Source of the DNA: Thermodesulfobacterium sp.
Lineage (GTDB): Bacteria > Desulfobacterota > Thermodesulfobacteria > Thermodesulfobacteriales > Thermodesulfobacteriaceae
DNA: 64,000 nucleotides
Assembly (NCBI GenBank): GCA_017656385.1
Contig: JACDNX010000004.1
Span: 62,001-126,000 of the forward strand
Direction: 5' to 3'
Positions 8,005 through 16,692 of this stretch are shown in pieces; positions within the stretch are counted from its first letter, which is position 1, and every line of letters begins with the position of its first letter. The translations under genes and the position numbers were made by a program. The notes under the pieces were generated by a model that did not search any database, was not told the DNA's origin, and saw only the letters and a list, made by a program, of their open reading frames with translations.

Positions 8005-10914
8005 TTATACAAGCTTTTCGGGGTTTAAGACCAAAACTACTTTCCCATCTCCCATTATGCTTACACCTGATATAATTTCAATGTTTGAAAGTGTCTCTGG
8101 AACTGGCTTAATAGCTATTTCTGTTTTCTTATAAAGTTTATCAATCAAAACTCCAAAACTACCATTTCTAGTTTTTAATACAATAATGGGTAATTCTATA
8201 TTTTTATCATATTCCAATCTGAAAGTTCTCTCTTTTTGATAAAGTAAATTTGTTAATTTTTCACAAGGTAAAATTGAACCTCGATAATAAATACCTATTC
8301 TATCATGAATTCTTCTTATTTTAGAAGCAGGAATTTTTAAAGTTTCTAAAATATAATCAATAGGAATAGCAAAGATTTTATTATTTTCTTCTATTAGAAG
8401 GGCAGATGTTATACCAATGCTTGCAGGGATTACTAAAGTAACTTCTGTACCCCAATCTTTTTCTGAGCTAATATATACCTTTCCACCTAAGGATTCTACT
8501 GTAGTTTTAACTACATCCATCCCGACACCGCGTCCTGAAATATCTGTAACTTCTTCTTTAGTGCTAAATCCTGGCATAAAAATAACATTTAAAAGCTCTG
8601 GATCATCTGGTGATTGAAAAGTGAAGCCCTTTTCTTTAGCTTTTTCAAAAAGCTTTTCTCTGTCAATTCCTTTTCCATCGTCAATTATCTTAATAATAAG
8701 ATTACTTCCTTCTTGAAAAGCATTTAAAATAACTGTACCTTCTTCTGGTTTCCCTTTGGCTTTTCTTTCATCAGGAGGTTCAATTCCATGATCACATGCA
8801 TTTCTAACTAAATGAATTAAAGGATCAGAAAGCATATCTGCAACTTTTTTATCTATTTCTGTCTCCTCTCCCTCAGTAATAAATTTTATTAATTTGCCTT
8901 GTTTTCTTGCTATATCTCGAACTGCTCTATGGAATCTCTGAAATATATTCTTTATAGGGATCATTCTCAGAGACATTACACCCTCTTGGAGACTGTAAGA
9001 GAGTCTGGTAAGTTGATAAAGATTATCTTTAAATGCACGTAAAAATTGTCTATCAAGCTCAAAAAGATTAATTAAAGAATTTAATAAATATTCATAAGTA
9101 TTCCTTACTACCACTAATTCCCCTATAAGATTGGTTAAATTATCAATCTTTCTTTCATCAACTCTCATTGTTTTAATTTCTTCTTCTGCCTTAACAGTAA
9201 CCTTAGAACTAAGCTGAGCACCTGTTTCCATAAGTTTCTGCTTTTGGAGTGCTTCTTGCACATCTTCTTTTTTAATCTTTCCTTCTTCAATCAAAATTTC
9301 CCCTATCTTTTTCTGTTTAGATAAAGCTTCTTTTAAATCTTTTTCAGTAATTTTTCGATCTTCTAATAAAATTTCACCTAATTTTTTAACTCCTCCAGAT
9401 AAAAGACCTTCTAAAAAGGCTTCAATGCTTTTTAATTCTTTCTGAAAATCTTCAATCTTTTTCTCTTCATGAAGAGATAACGCTCTTTCTACCATTTGAG
9501 AAAGAGTATAAAGTCCAATATAAGAAGCTGAAGATTTTATACTTCTCAAAGCTCTTAAAATAATTTTTAAATTCTGCTCATCTAAACCCTTAGGAAGATA
9601 AATTTTTATGATATCTCTAAATTGAGAAGCCTGATCCAAAAAAATGTTAAGTGTGTCTTCCGGAGGCAAAGTTTCCTTAGATAAGATTGGTTCCTCCTTT
9701 AAAGGTTCTTTAGAAGATAAAATCTCTTTTAACTCACTTTCTACCTGATGAATAGTAGAAGGATACCCTTTATTAGTTTTTAAATTAACAATAGTAATTC
9801 TCAGAATATCTATAGCTTTCAACAAAGTATCTATAATTGTTGGAGTTCTTTTAACTTTTCCAGATCTTAATCTCTCAAGGAGTGTTTCCAAATTATGACA
9901 AAATTTAGCTAAAACATTTAGACCAATATAATCAGCATCTCCTTTTAAAGTATGCACAGCTCTAAAAATTGCATTTAACGCTTCTAAAGAATTATCCTTT
10001 TCATAAGCAAGGATATTTTTTTCTATAGTGTCTAAAGCTTCAAAAGCATCTATCATGAATTCATTAAAGACATCTTTATCTATAGCTTCAAAAGGAATAA
10101 ATTCTTCAGCTTCCTCAGGAACTTTAAACTGTAATGATAAGTCTATAATTTCAATTAAAGTTTCATCAAAAACTAAATCTTTTATCTCTTCTGTATTTAA
10201 ATCTGTTGCGATATAAATTACAGGTTGCAAATAAAGAGTTAAAGGATTAAAATCCTTTATAGGAGGAACGGTGGAAATATCTGTTATAGCTTGATAGTAA
10301 ACTGTATTGGATTTTAGATTTTTAAGAAAAATTAAAGGATCAAAACCATTTATGTATTCATCTGTAGTATATTTTACCAATATTTTATATACTTTATAAC
10401 CTCTTTCATAATAATCCTTTAAATTTTCAACTATATCTAAAGGTATTTCTTCTCTTTTAATAGAAATTGCTTCTTCTTTATGTATTTTTTCAGAAGTTTC
10501 GATGTCTCTAATATTTTCAGATTCTTTGCTTGGAATAGCAAAACTTTTAAATTTTTCTATTAATTCATAATTTATTTCTGGTTTAAGTCCTTTTTCACAA
10601 TCTTCAATCATTTTAGCTATATAATCAAGTCCATTTAAAATTATATCCACAATTTCAGAGGTAAGTTGTATTTCTCTATTTCTTAATTTATCAAGCAAAG
10701 TTTCTAAATGATGAGCAAATTCTGATATTTCTTCCAGTTCAAATCCACCTGCACTTCCTTTAATAGTATGAACCCCTCTAAAGATAGAATTAAGGAGTTC
10801 TATATTATCAGGTTCTGTTTCAGCTTTTAAAACATCTTCGGTTGCCTTTTCTATAATTTCTTTAGCTTCTACATAGAATTGTCTACGATAATATTCCATT
10901 TCATCCATCATCAT
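8005..10914 (-). CDS. cheA: CheA histidine kinase with three Hpt-like domains
   Basis: 969 residues from the ATG at 10914, preferred over the GTG at 10923 because AAGGGG lies about 8 nt upstream. Domains in order: Hpt 1 (phospho-His49 in HTIKGSAG); Hpt 2 (His321 in HTLKGDADYIG); a third Hpt-like bundle whose His is Arg457 (RSIKSSASYIG); two tandem repeats of the LGEIL/KITEKDLKEAL type at about 505-560; then dimerisation, HATPase (HLVRNACDHG, DDGKGID, GRGVGMDVV) and C-terminal CheW domains. It phosphorylates CheY and CheB partners encoded around it. Long multi-Hpt CheA proteins are typical of non-classical chemosensory systems. It is the only CheA in the window. Confidence 0.97.
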   Translation of the reverse strand: MMMDEMEYYRRQFYVEAKEIIEKATEDVLKAETEPDNIELLNSIFRGVHTIKGSAGGFELEEISEFAHHLETLLDKLRNREIQLTSEIVDIILNGLDYIAKMIEDCEKGLKPEINYELIEKFKSFAIPSKESENIRDIETSEKIHKEEAISIKREEIPLDIVENLKDYYERGYKVYKILVKYTTDEYINGFDPLIFLKNLKSNTVYYQAITDISTVPPIKDFNPLTLYLQPVIYIATDLNTEEIKDLVFDETLIEIIDLSLQFKVPEEAEEFIPFEAIDKDVFNEFMIDAFEALDTIEKNILAYEKDNSLEALNAIFRAVHTLKGDADYIGLNVLAKFCHNLETLLERLRSGKVKRTPTIIDTLLKAIDILRITIVNLKTNKGYPSTIHQVESELKEILSSKEPLKEEPILSKETLPPEDTLNIFLDQASQFRDIIKIYLPKGLDEQNLKIILRALRSIKSSASYIGLYTLSQMVERALSLHEEKKIEDFQKELKSIEAFLEGLLSGGVKKLGEILLEDRKITEKDLKEALSKQKKIGEILIEEGKIKKEDVQEALQKQKLMETGAQLSSKVTVKAEEEIKTMRVDERKIDNLTNLIGELVVVRNTYEYLLNSLINLFELDRQFLRAFKDNLYQLTRLSYSLQEGVMSLRMIPIKNIFQRFHRAVRDIARKQGKLIKFITEGEETEIDKKVADMLSDPLIHLVRNACDHGIEPPDERKAKGKPEEGTVILNAFQEGSNLIIKIIDDGKGIDREKLFEKAKEKGFTFQSPDDPELLNVIFMPGFSTKEEVTDISGRGVGMDVVKTTVESLGGKVYISSEKDWGTEVTLVIPASIGITSALLIEENNKIFAIPIDYILETLKIPASKIRRIHDRIGIYYRGSILPCEKLTNLLYQKERTFRLEYDKNIELPIIVLKTRNGSFGVLIDKLYKKTEIAIKPVPETLSNIEIISGVSIMGDGKVVLVLNPEKLV

Positions 10915-10926
10915 ATTTAACACCCC

Positions 10927-11295
10927 TTATCCTATAATTTTCTTTACTACACTTACGAGGACATCTGGTTTAAAAGGTTTTACAATCCAAGCTTTAGCTC
11001 CTGCTTTCCTTCCTTCTTCTTTTTTGGCTTCTTGACTTTCTGTAGTGAGCATTATTACTGGAATAAATCTATACTTCATATCTGCTTTTAAAGTTTTAAT
11101 TAGTTCTATTCCATCCATATTAGGCATATTTAAATCGGTAATTATTAAATCTACCTTACCTACCGAAGAAAGTTTGGTAAGAGCATCTTTTCCATCAGAA
11201 GCTTCTACAACCTCATATCCGCTTTTCTTCAAAGTCATAGCGACTAATCCTCTCATAGAAGCAGCATCATCTACAATAAGAATTTTTTTACCCAT
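10927..11295 (-). CDS. cheY: CheY-like response regulator
   Basis: 122 residues, a receiver domain alone. It shows the acidic pair (VDDA), phospho-acceptor Asp in IITDLNMPNMDG, Thr in MLTTES and Lys in VKPF. There is no output domain, so it acts by protein contact, for instance with the flagellar switch or other partners. It lies 4-12 nt from cheA and the STAS gene and is the likely phosphoryl acceptor of this CheA. Alternative: a sink for phosphate. Confidence 0.95.
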   Translation of the reverse strand: MGKKILIVDDAASMRGLVAMTLKKSGYEVVEASDGKDALTKLSSVGKVDLIITDLNMPNMDGIELIKTLKADMKYRFIPVIMLTTESQEAKKEEGRKAGAKAWIVKPFKPDVLVSVVKKIIG

Positions 11296-11305
11296 AAAAA
11301 CCCCC

Positions 11306-11581
11306 TTAAATTTTAATTCCGTAGAGAGTCTCTATTTCTTCTAAATTCTTCTTTCCTTTAGGAAATACTATATTGAATCCCGAGTTTTTTAAAGATATCA
11401 AGATTTGAAAATAAGAAGTATCTATATTACACTCCTTAGAAGGAATGATTTCAATTTTTTTTATTTTTTTATTTTTAGCAATTTTTGTGATTTCATTATA
11501 AAATTCCTCTATTTCCATAATAGAACAAGTTTCCTTTAAATAAATCTTCACAGTGCTGTTTTTCTTTTTTATTTCAAACAT
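11306..11581 (-). CDS. small STAS-like protein within the che operon
   Basis: 91 residues with the alternating strand-helix pattern of a STAS/MlaB-like domain; the segment IDTSYFQILISL matches the helix start after the conserved Asp-Ser/Thr-Ser region. Phosphorylatable Thr and Ser are present. STAS proteins of this size are recurrent in chemosensory operons, where their role is poorly defined. It sits between two cheY genes with short gaps, so it is co-transcribed. It might be another client of the partner-switch kinase/phosphatase encoded nearby; that is speculation. Confidence 0.75.
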   Translation of the reverse strand: MFEIKKKNSTVKIYLKETCSIMEIEEFYNEITKIAKNKKIKKIEIIPSKECNIDTSYFQILISLKNSGFNIVFPKGKKNLEEIETLYGIKI

Positions 11582-11584
11582 CGT

Positions 11585-11956
11585 TTATTCTCCTCCTAAA
11601 AGCATTTTAATATGTGTAATTAAAGCCTGAGGTTTAACAGGTTTTACTATATACAAATTAGCTCCCGCTTCGTATCCTTTTTGCCTATTAATAGCTTCTT
11701 CTTGAGTGGTAATAATAATTATGGGTGTTTCTTTATCTAATTCTCTATACTTCTTAATAAAAGTTAATCCATCCATTCTTGGCATATTTATATCACAAAG
11801 AATTAAATCATATTCATCTGTTAAAGCTTTTTCCAAAGCCTCCACTCCATCTGCAGCACCATCTACTTGAAAACCTGCTGATTTTAAAATATTTCCATGA
11901 AAACTTCTAACTACATGGGAATCATCTACTATTAAAACCTTTCTTATCTCCTTCAT
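11585..11956 (-). CDS. cheY: CheY-like response regulator
   Basis: 123 residues, single receiver domain with VDDSH, phospho-acceptor Asp in LILCDINMPRMDG, Thr in IITTQE and VKPVKP. The sequence differs clearly from the other CheY in the operon, for example in the HVVRSFHGNILKSAG first helix, so the two are not recent duplicates and may have different targets. It is followed by the STAS gene and preceded by cheR at 4 nt. Confidence 0.95.
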   Translation of the reverse strand: MKEIRKVLIVDDSHVVRSFHGNILKSAGFQVDGAADGVEALEKALTDEYDLILCDINMPRMDGLTFIKKYRELDKETPIIIITTQEEAINRQKGYEAGANLYIVKPVKPQALITHIKMLLGGE

Positions 11957-11960
11957 AACT

Positions 11961-12800
11961 TTACTCCTTAGTATAAACTATATGTCCTCCTAATTTTTTA
12001 ATTTTAAAGGCATTGGTAATACGAGCTAAAGATTCGGAACTTCCAAGAAAAATATATCCTCCTTTATTTAAGGCAATATAAAAATGGTCCACTACTTTTT
12101 TGCGGGAGATTTCATCAAAATAGATAAGAACATTTCTACAAAAAATGAAATCAAAACCCCGCTTTTTTCTTAAACTTAAAAAATCCATTAAATTTAAATG
12201 CTCAAATTTAACCAATTTTTTAACCTCATCTTTTATTTTGTATTTATCTTTTATTATTTTAAAATATTTCTTTATATATTCTGTAGGAACATGTTTTACA
12301 CTTCTCCATTCATAAATACCCTCTTGAGCTTTTCTCAAAGCTTCCTTATCAATATCAGTTGCTAAAATTTCAATACTCCAGCTATTAACATCTTCTAACA
12401 TTTCGTATAAAATAATCGAGATAGTATAAGGTTCTTCTCCTGTGGAACAACCTGCTGACCAAATCTTTAAATTATCATCCCCTATTTTTATCTTTTTTTT
12501 TAATAGTTCAGGCAAACAGTATTCTGCAAAGGCTTGAAGTTGAGGAAAATCTCTAAAAAAATAGGTCTCATTTATAGTAATAAGATCAACTAAATTTTGG
12601 AGTTCCTCACCGTTTTTATCCCCAAATTTAAGTCTCCTTAAATAAGCAATGGGATCTGTAATACCCAATTCCTGCATACGTTTTTCTATTCTCTTAGAAA
12701 GAAAATAGAATTTTTTTTGATCAAAACGGATACCAGTTTTTCTATAAATAAAATCTGCAAATTTTTCAAAATCTTCTAAAGTAAGATTAATTCCCTCCAT
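11961..12800 (-). CDS. cheR: CheR chemoreceptor methyltransferase
   Basis: 279 residues from the ATG at 12800, which has GAGGG about 8 nt upstream; a longer start at 12815 is less likely. An N-terminal helical CheR domain is followed by the SAM-binding domain with WSAGCSTGEEPYTISI, LATDIDKEAL, and FDFIFCRNVLIYFD. It methylates Glu residues of the receptors, opposing CheB. It overlaps the end of the HEAT-repeat gene by 14 nt. No TPR tail is attached. Confidence 0.96.
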   Translation of the reverse strand: MEGINLTLEDFEKFADFIYRKTGIRFDQKKFYFLSKRIEKRMQELGITDPIAYLRRLKFGDKNGEELQNLVDLITINETYFFRDFPQLQAFAEYCLPELLKKKIKIGDDNLKIWSAGCSTGEEPYTISIILYEMLEDVNSWSIEILATDIDKEALRKAQEGIYEWRSVKHVPTEYIKKYFKIIKDKYKIKDEVKKLVKFEHLNLMDFLSLRKKRGFDFIFCRNVLIYFDEISRKKVVDHFYIALNKGGYIFLGSSESLARITNAFKIKKLGGHIVYTKE

Positions 12801-13680
12801 TAAAACAACCCTCACTTAAATAGGTTTTTAGTCCTTCCTCTACAGTAGGGTCATCTTTAATGTATTGATAAATATTATGAATTTGCTCTAATTTTTTTAA
12901 TTCTGGAAATCTTTGACAGATTTTAATTAAAAAATCTATTAAATCGTAAGCATAAACTGGATCATATTTAACAATCTCTAATAAATACATAATATCATCT
13001 TTTTCTCCTAAATCTGCTACTAATTTCATAAGTTCTGGCAAGAAAATTATATTCTCCTCTGTAACCTTTTTTTCAGGTAACACCATTTCGATAATATCTT
13101 TTATTTTGAATCCTTCTTTTATTTCTCTTAAAGCATGTAAAATTGAAACCCTAAGCATGGGCTCAGGATCTTTTTTAAAAAGTTCTATTAATTCTGGCAA
13201 ACTTTCTTTATCTCTTAATTTTCCTAAGTATTCTACAGCTGTAATTTGAACATTTTTAGAAGAATCATAAAGAGAAGCTCTTATAGCCATAAGAGCTGAT
13301 GGTGTGCCAAGCCCAACTAAACTATCTAAAATAAGTTTTCGAACTTCTTTATTAGAGTGATCAAGTTTAGAAGCTAAAAAGGCTACAGCTCCTTCTTTAT
13401 CTGAACTTGAAGCAAAAATTTCTACAGCTGCATTTCTTAAATAGGCATCTGGAGAAGAAAATAGTTCAAAAAGTCTTTCATAAATAGAAGAAATATCCAT
13501 ATTTTTTAAAGCTTCTACTATAGCGTCTTTAACCGCTATGCTTTCGTCAGTGATTAATTTTTCGACTAAATCTGGAAGAAGTTCAGTAATATTATTGTCC
13601 ATAATATCATGCACTGTATAAATTCTTTCAGCTTCGTCTGGATGGTTTAATTTTTTTCTTAATTCTTCTACACTATCCAT
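12787..13680 (-). CDS. HEAT-repeat protein of the che operon
   Basis: 297 residues from the ATG at 13680, which has GGAGGG immediately upstream; the TTG at 13701 is a weaker choice. The protein is a run of roughly five to six HEAT/PBS-lyase-type helical repeats with recurring patterns such as DPEPMLRVSILHAL and SSDAYLRNAAVEIF-like units. Such repeats are protein-binding scaffolds. HEAT proteins occur in some chemosensory operons between cheB and cheR, as here; a role in organising adaptation enzymes is inferred from position. Confidence 0.85.
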   Translation of the reverse strand: MDSVEELRKKLNHPDEAERIYTVHDIMDNNITELLPDLVEKLITDESIAVKDAIVEALKNMDISSIYERLFELFSSPDAYLRNAAVEIFASSSDKEGAVAFLASKLDHSNKEVRKLILDSLVGLGTPSALMAIRASLYDSSKNVQITAVEYLGKLRDKESLPELIELFKKDPEPMLRVSILHALREIKEGFKIKDIIEMVLPEKKVTEENIIFLPELMKLVADLGEKDDIMYLLEIVKYDPVYAYDLIDFLIKICQRFPELKKLEQIHNIYQYIKDDPTVEEGLKTYLSEGCFNGGN

Positions 13681-13697
13681 AAGTCCCTCCAAAGCTA

Positions 13698-14786
13698 TCA
13701 ATTAGCTAAACGATTTACCGCTTTTATTATTTCTTCTGCTATTTGATAACTTGGAGCTATAATTTCAGCTCCTCCCCTTTCTATAGCTTCCTTAGGCATA
13801 CCGAACACTATAGCTGTTTCTTCAGATTCTGCGATAGTAACACCACCTGCTTTTCTTATTTTTACCATAGCATTAGCCCCATCATCTCCCATTCCTGTAA
13901 GAAGAACCCCTACAGTATTCCTTCCAAAAACATTTAAAACTGATTCCATCATTATATCTACAGAGGGTATGAAAAGATGAGGGGGGTTAGTAGAAAGTCT
14001 TATTCTAATAACCTCTGATGCTTTTTTCAGTAAAAGATGATATCCACCTTTTCCTAAATATCCACGAGATTTTTTAACAACATCTCCTGCTTCAGCTTCT
14101 TTAATAAAAATTTGAGAATAGGCATCTAATCTTTTAGCAAAAGAATTAGTAAAAGATGGAGGCATATGTTGAACAATAAATATTGCAGCAGGAAGATCTG
14201 CAGGTAATTCCGGAATAATATCCATTAAGGTTTTAGGACCTCCAGTAGAAGCTCCTATAGCTACTGCTACAGGAATTTCTTTGGCAATTTCTTTTATTTC
14301 TGGTATAGATGGTTTAACAACTTTTCTTCTGGGAGGAATTCTTTTTCTAACTTTTTTAAAAAGTTTATAAAAAATTAATTTCTTTTTAGCTGCTGCCTTT
14401 ACTTTTTCTATAATTTCATCAGCTACTTGTTTTAAATTTAGTGATATAGTCCCCCCTGGTTTAGCAACATAATCAAAAGCTCCTAATTCTAAAGCTTGAA
14501 AAGTAATTTCAGCTCCTTCTTGGGTCAATGAACTTACCATAACTACTGGACAAATTTCTTCTTCTACAATATACTTTAATACAGTTAATCCATCCATACC
14601 CGGCATATTTACATCTAATGTAATCACATCAGGTTCGAGTTTACGTGCCTTTTCTAAGGCATCTTCCCCATCTCGAGCTGTAGCTATTACTTCTATTTCA
14701 GGATCTGATTCCAAAATTTCTCTTAACATTTTTCGCATTAAAGCTGAATCATCAACTACCAGAACCCTAATCTTCTTTTTCATCAT
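13698..14786 (-). CDS. cheB: CheB chemoreceptor methylesterase
   Basis: 362 residues: receiver domain (VVDDSALMRK, phospho-Asp in ITLDVNMPGMDG) joined to a methylesterase domain from about residue 165. The catalytic triad is visible: Ser in GASTGGPKT, His in IVQHMPPSFT and Asp in LTGMGDDGANAM. It demethylates or deamidates receptors when phosphorylated by CheA. The start overlaps the CheW gene by 20 nt and AAGGATA precedes it. Confidence 0.97.
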   Translation of the reverse strand: MMKKKIRVLVVDDSALMRKMLREILESDPEIEVIATARDGEDALEKARKLEPDVITLDVNMPGMDGLTVLKYIVEEEICPVVMVSSLTQEGAEITFQALELGAFDYVAKPGGTISLNLKQVADEIIEKVKAAAKKKLIFYKLFKKVRKRIPPRRKVVKPSIPEIKEIAKEIPVAVAIGASTGGPKTLMDIIPELPADLPAAIFIVQHMPPSFTNSFAKRLDAYSQIFIKEAEAGDVVKKSRGYLGKGGYHLLLKKASEVIRIRLSTNPPHLFIPSVDIMMESVLNVFGRNTVGVLLTGMGDDGANAMVKIRKAGGVTIAESEETAIVFGMPKEAIERGGAEIIAPSYQIAEEIIKAVNRLAN

Positions 14787-16677
14787 CTTTTATCCTTTTA
14801 AGTGTTTTTTTCTTTCTTTTAGGTTTTTCAGAAGGTTTTTCAGAAGAAGGTTCTGGAACTGTAGTTTCTTCAGAAGACATTAAAGTTTCTAATTTTTCTT
14901 TTTCTTCATCACTTAAAACATTCAAAATATCTATTACTAAAATTATTTTATCTTTTTTTTCCAGTTTGCAAATTGCTTTAATGAAACGAGTATCTATATT
15001 TTCAGCAATAATTTCTGGTGGAGTCTCTAAACTATTCTTTGAAATTCTTAAAACCTCAGAAACTGAATCTACTACAAAACCAACTAATTTATCTTGCAAT
15101 TTTACTATAATTACTTTGGTCGTTTCATCATATGGGCGAAATTCCATTTCAAATCTTTTTCTTAAATCAATAACAGGGATTACATTTCCTCTAAGATTCA
15201 TAACACCTTCTACAAAATAAGGAGCTCTTGGAACAGAAGTTATACTTTCCACTCTGTTAATTTCCTGAACATCTTCTATAGGAATAGCAAAATCAACTTC
15301 AGCAAGTCTAAAGGTAACTAATTGAATTTCTTCTGTAACTGTAGTAACTTCTTTTTCTAATTTTTCTTCTTTTTTAACCATTTCCTTCAACTCCTCAATA
15401 GTTTTTTTATCAAATAAGCTTTCTTCAGAAATAAGCATAATAATTCTCTTTCCTTCTTCCAATTTTGCTATACCTTTTAAATTGTCACTTTTTTCAGTTT
15501 TTAAAATCTCAGGCGGTTTTTCTATAGAATCTTTAGCCACTCTGATTACCTGTTTTATTCTATCTACTAAAATACCTATAGGGGTATTAAAGATTTCCAG
15601 CACCAAAATTCTTTGATCTTCTTTAATGTCTTCAGAAATAGCTTCCTTTAAATTTTTAAAATGCCTTTTTAATTTTTCAAATACAGGTAACATGTCATTT
15701 TCAAAAAATTGCAGGGCTGATTCTTTACTATGTTCTTTAACTTTTTGTAAAGTTATTTTAGCCAGTTCATGAAAAAGTTGATGGTCTTTTTTCATAACCT
15801 CGATAGTTTGATTTATCTTTTCACTTGAAGTAATAAATCTTTTCATCCACAAACCAAAGCCACATTTATCAGGATCAAGTTCACCTCTAAAGGGACTTCC
15901 TGTTTCTATGGAATTTTTTAAATCTCTTACAAAATCTTCGTGTTCTTTCAAAATTTTATCTACTTCCTGATTTACATCTCTGGCTAAATCTGAAAAACCG
16001 AATAATTTTCTTAAATCTATTACAGGAAGTAAAGTATCTCTTACAGCCAAAATTCCAAGAATATATTCAGAAGTTTCTGGAACTTCAGTAATATTACCCA
16101 CTCTCAAAATTTCTTTTACTATTTCTATAGGAAAAGCATATTCTTCCCCAGCAATTGAAAAAGTAACTAATTGAACTTCCTCTATATGCTTTTTTTCTTC
16201 TTCCTTTTCCTCTTTGAATACTTGAGTACTTCTTTTAGTTTCTGAAGCGGTTATCTCAATCTTACATAAATTTTCTAAATTAAGTTTAAGAATAAGCTGA
16301 CCGTTTTTCCTTATAACTCCAGAAATATATTCCTTTTCTATTTCAGAAGATAAAACTTGAGGAGGTGGCTCAACTTCATTCTCTTCCACATCTATTACTC
16401 CCTTTACCTGATCTACTATTAATCCCAAAAAAGTTTTACCTATATCTAAGATTAATACCCTGGTATGAGGAGTAATTTCTATATTAGAAATATCCAACTT
16501 AATACGAGTATCAATAACTGGAATAATAATTCCTCTTAAATTAGCCAGACCTTTTAAATATTTAGGGGCTTTGGGAACCTCGGTAATTTCTGGATATCTT
16601 ATAATCTCTTTTATTAAATTAGTATCTATACCAAATATTTCTTTTCCTAATTGAAAAGTAACTATTTGGTTTCCCAT
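14767..16677 (-). CDS. triple-CheW coupling protein with nested zinc-binding CZB domain
   Basis: 636 residues with three CheW domains: about 1-140, 168-405 (interrupted) and 440-605, then a charged tail rich in Pro/Ser/Lys. Each CheW has the LRG/VRD turn and PVID strand. Between the two halves of the second CheW lies a CZB domain (about 243-345) with all four expected zinc ligands: His246 (HEDF), Cys272 (DPDKCGFGLW), His299 and His303 (DHQLFHEL). CZB domains bind zinc and respond to zinc or oxidants; CheW links receptors to CheA. This would place an input sensor in the coupling protein. RBS GGGGGGAA precedes the ATG. Confidence 0.93.
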   Translation of the reverse strand: MGNQIVTFQLGKEIFGIDTNLIKEIIRYPEITEVPKAPKYLKGLANLRGIIIPVIDTRIKLDISNIEITPHTRVLILDIGKTFLGLIVDQVKGVIDVEENEVEPPPQVLSSEIEKEYISGVIRKNGQLILKLNLENLCKIEITASETKRSTQVFKEEKEEEKKHIEEVQLVTFSIAGEEYAFPIEIVKEILRVGNITEVPETSEYILGILAVRDTLLPVIDLRKLFGFSDLARDVNQEVDKILKEHEDFVRDLKNSIETGSPFRGELDPDKCGFGLWMKRFITSSEKINQTIEVMKKDHQLFHELAKITLQKVKEHSKESALQFFENDMLPVFEKLKRHFKNLKEAISEDIKEDQRILVLEIFNTPIGILVDRIKQVIRVAKDSIEKPPEILKTEKSDNLKGIAKLEEGKRIIMLISEESLFDKKTIEELKEMVKKEEKLEKEVTTVTEEIQLVTFRLAEVDFAIPIEDVQEINRVESITSVPRAPYFVEGVMNLRGNVIPVIDLRKRFEMEFRPYDETTKVIIVKLQDKLVGFVVDSVSEVLRISKNSLETPPEIIAENIDTRFIKAICKLEKKDKIILVIDILNVLSDEEKEKLETLMSSEETTVPEPSSEKPSEKPKRKKKTLKRIKDDEKED

Positions 16678-16692
16678 TTTTATTCCCCCCTT

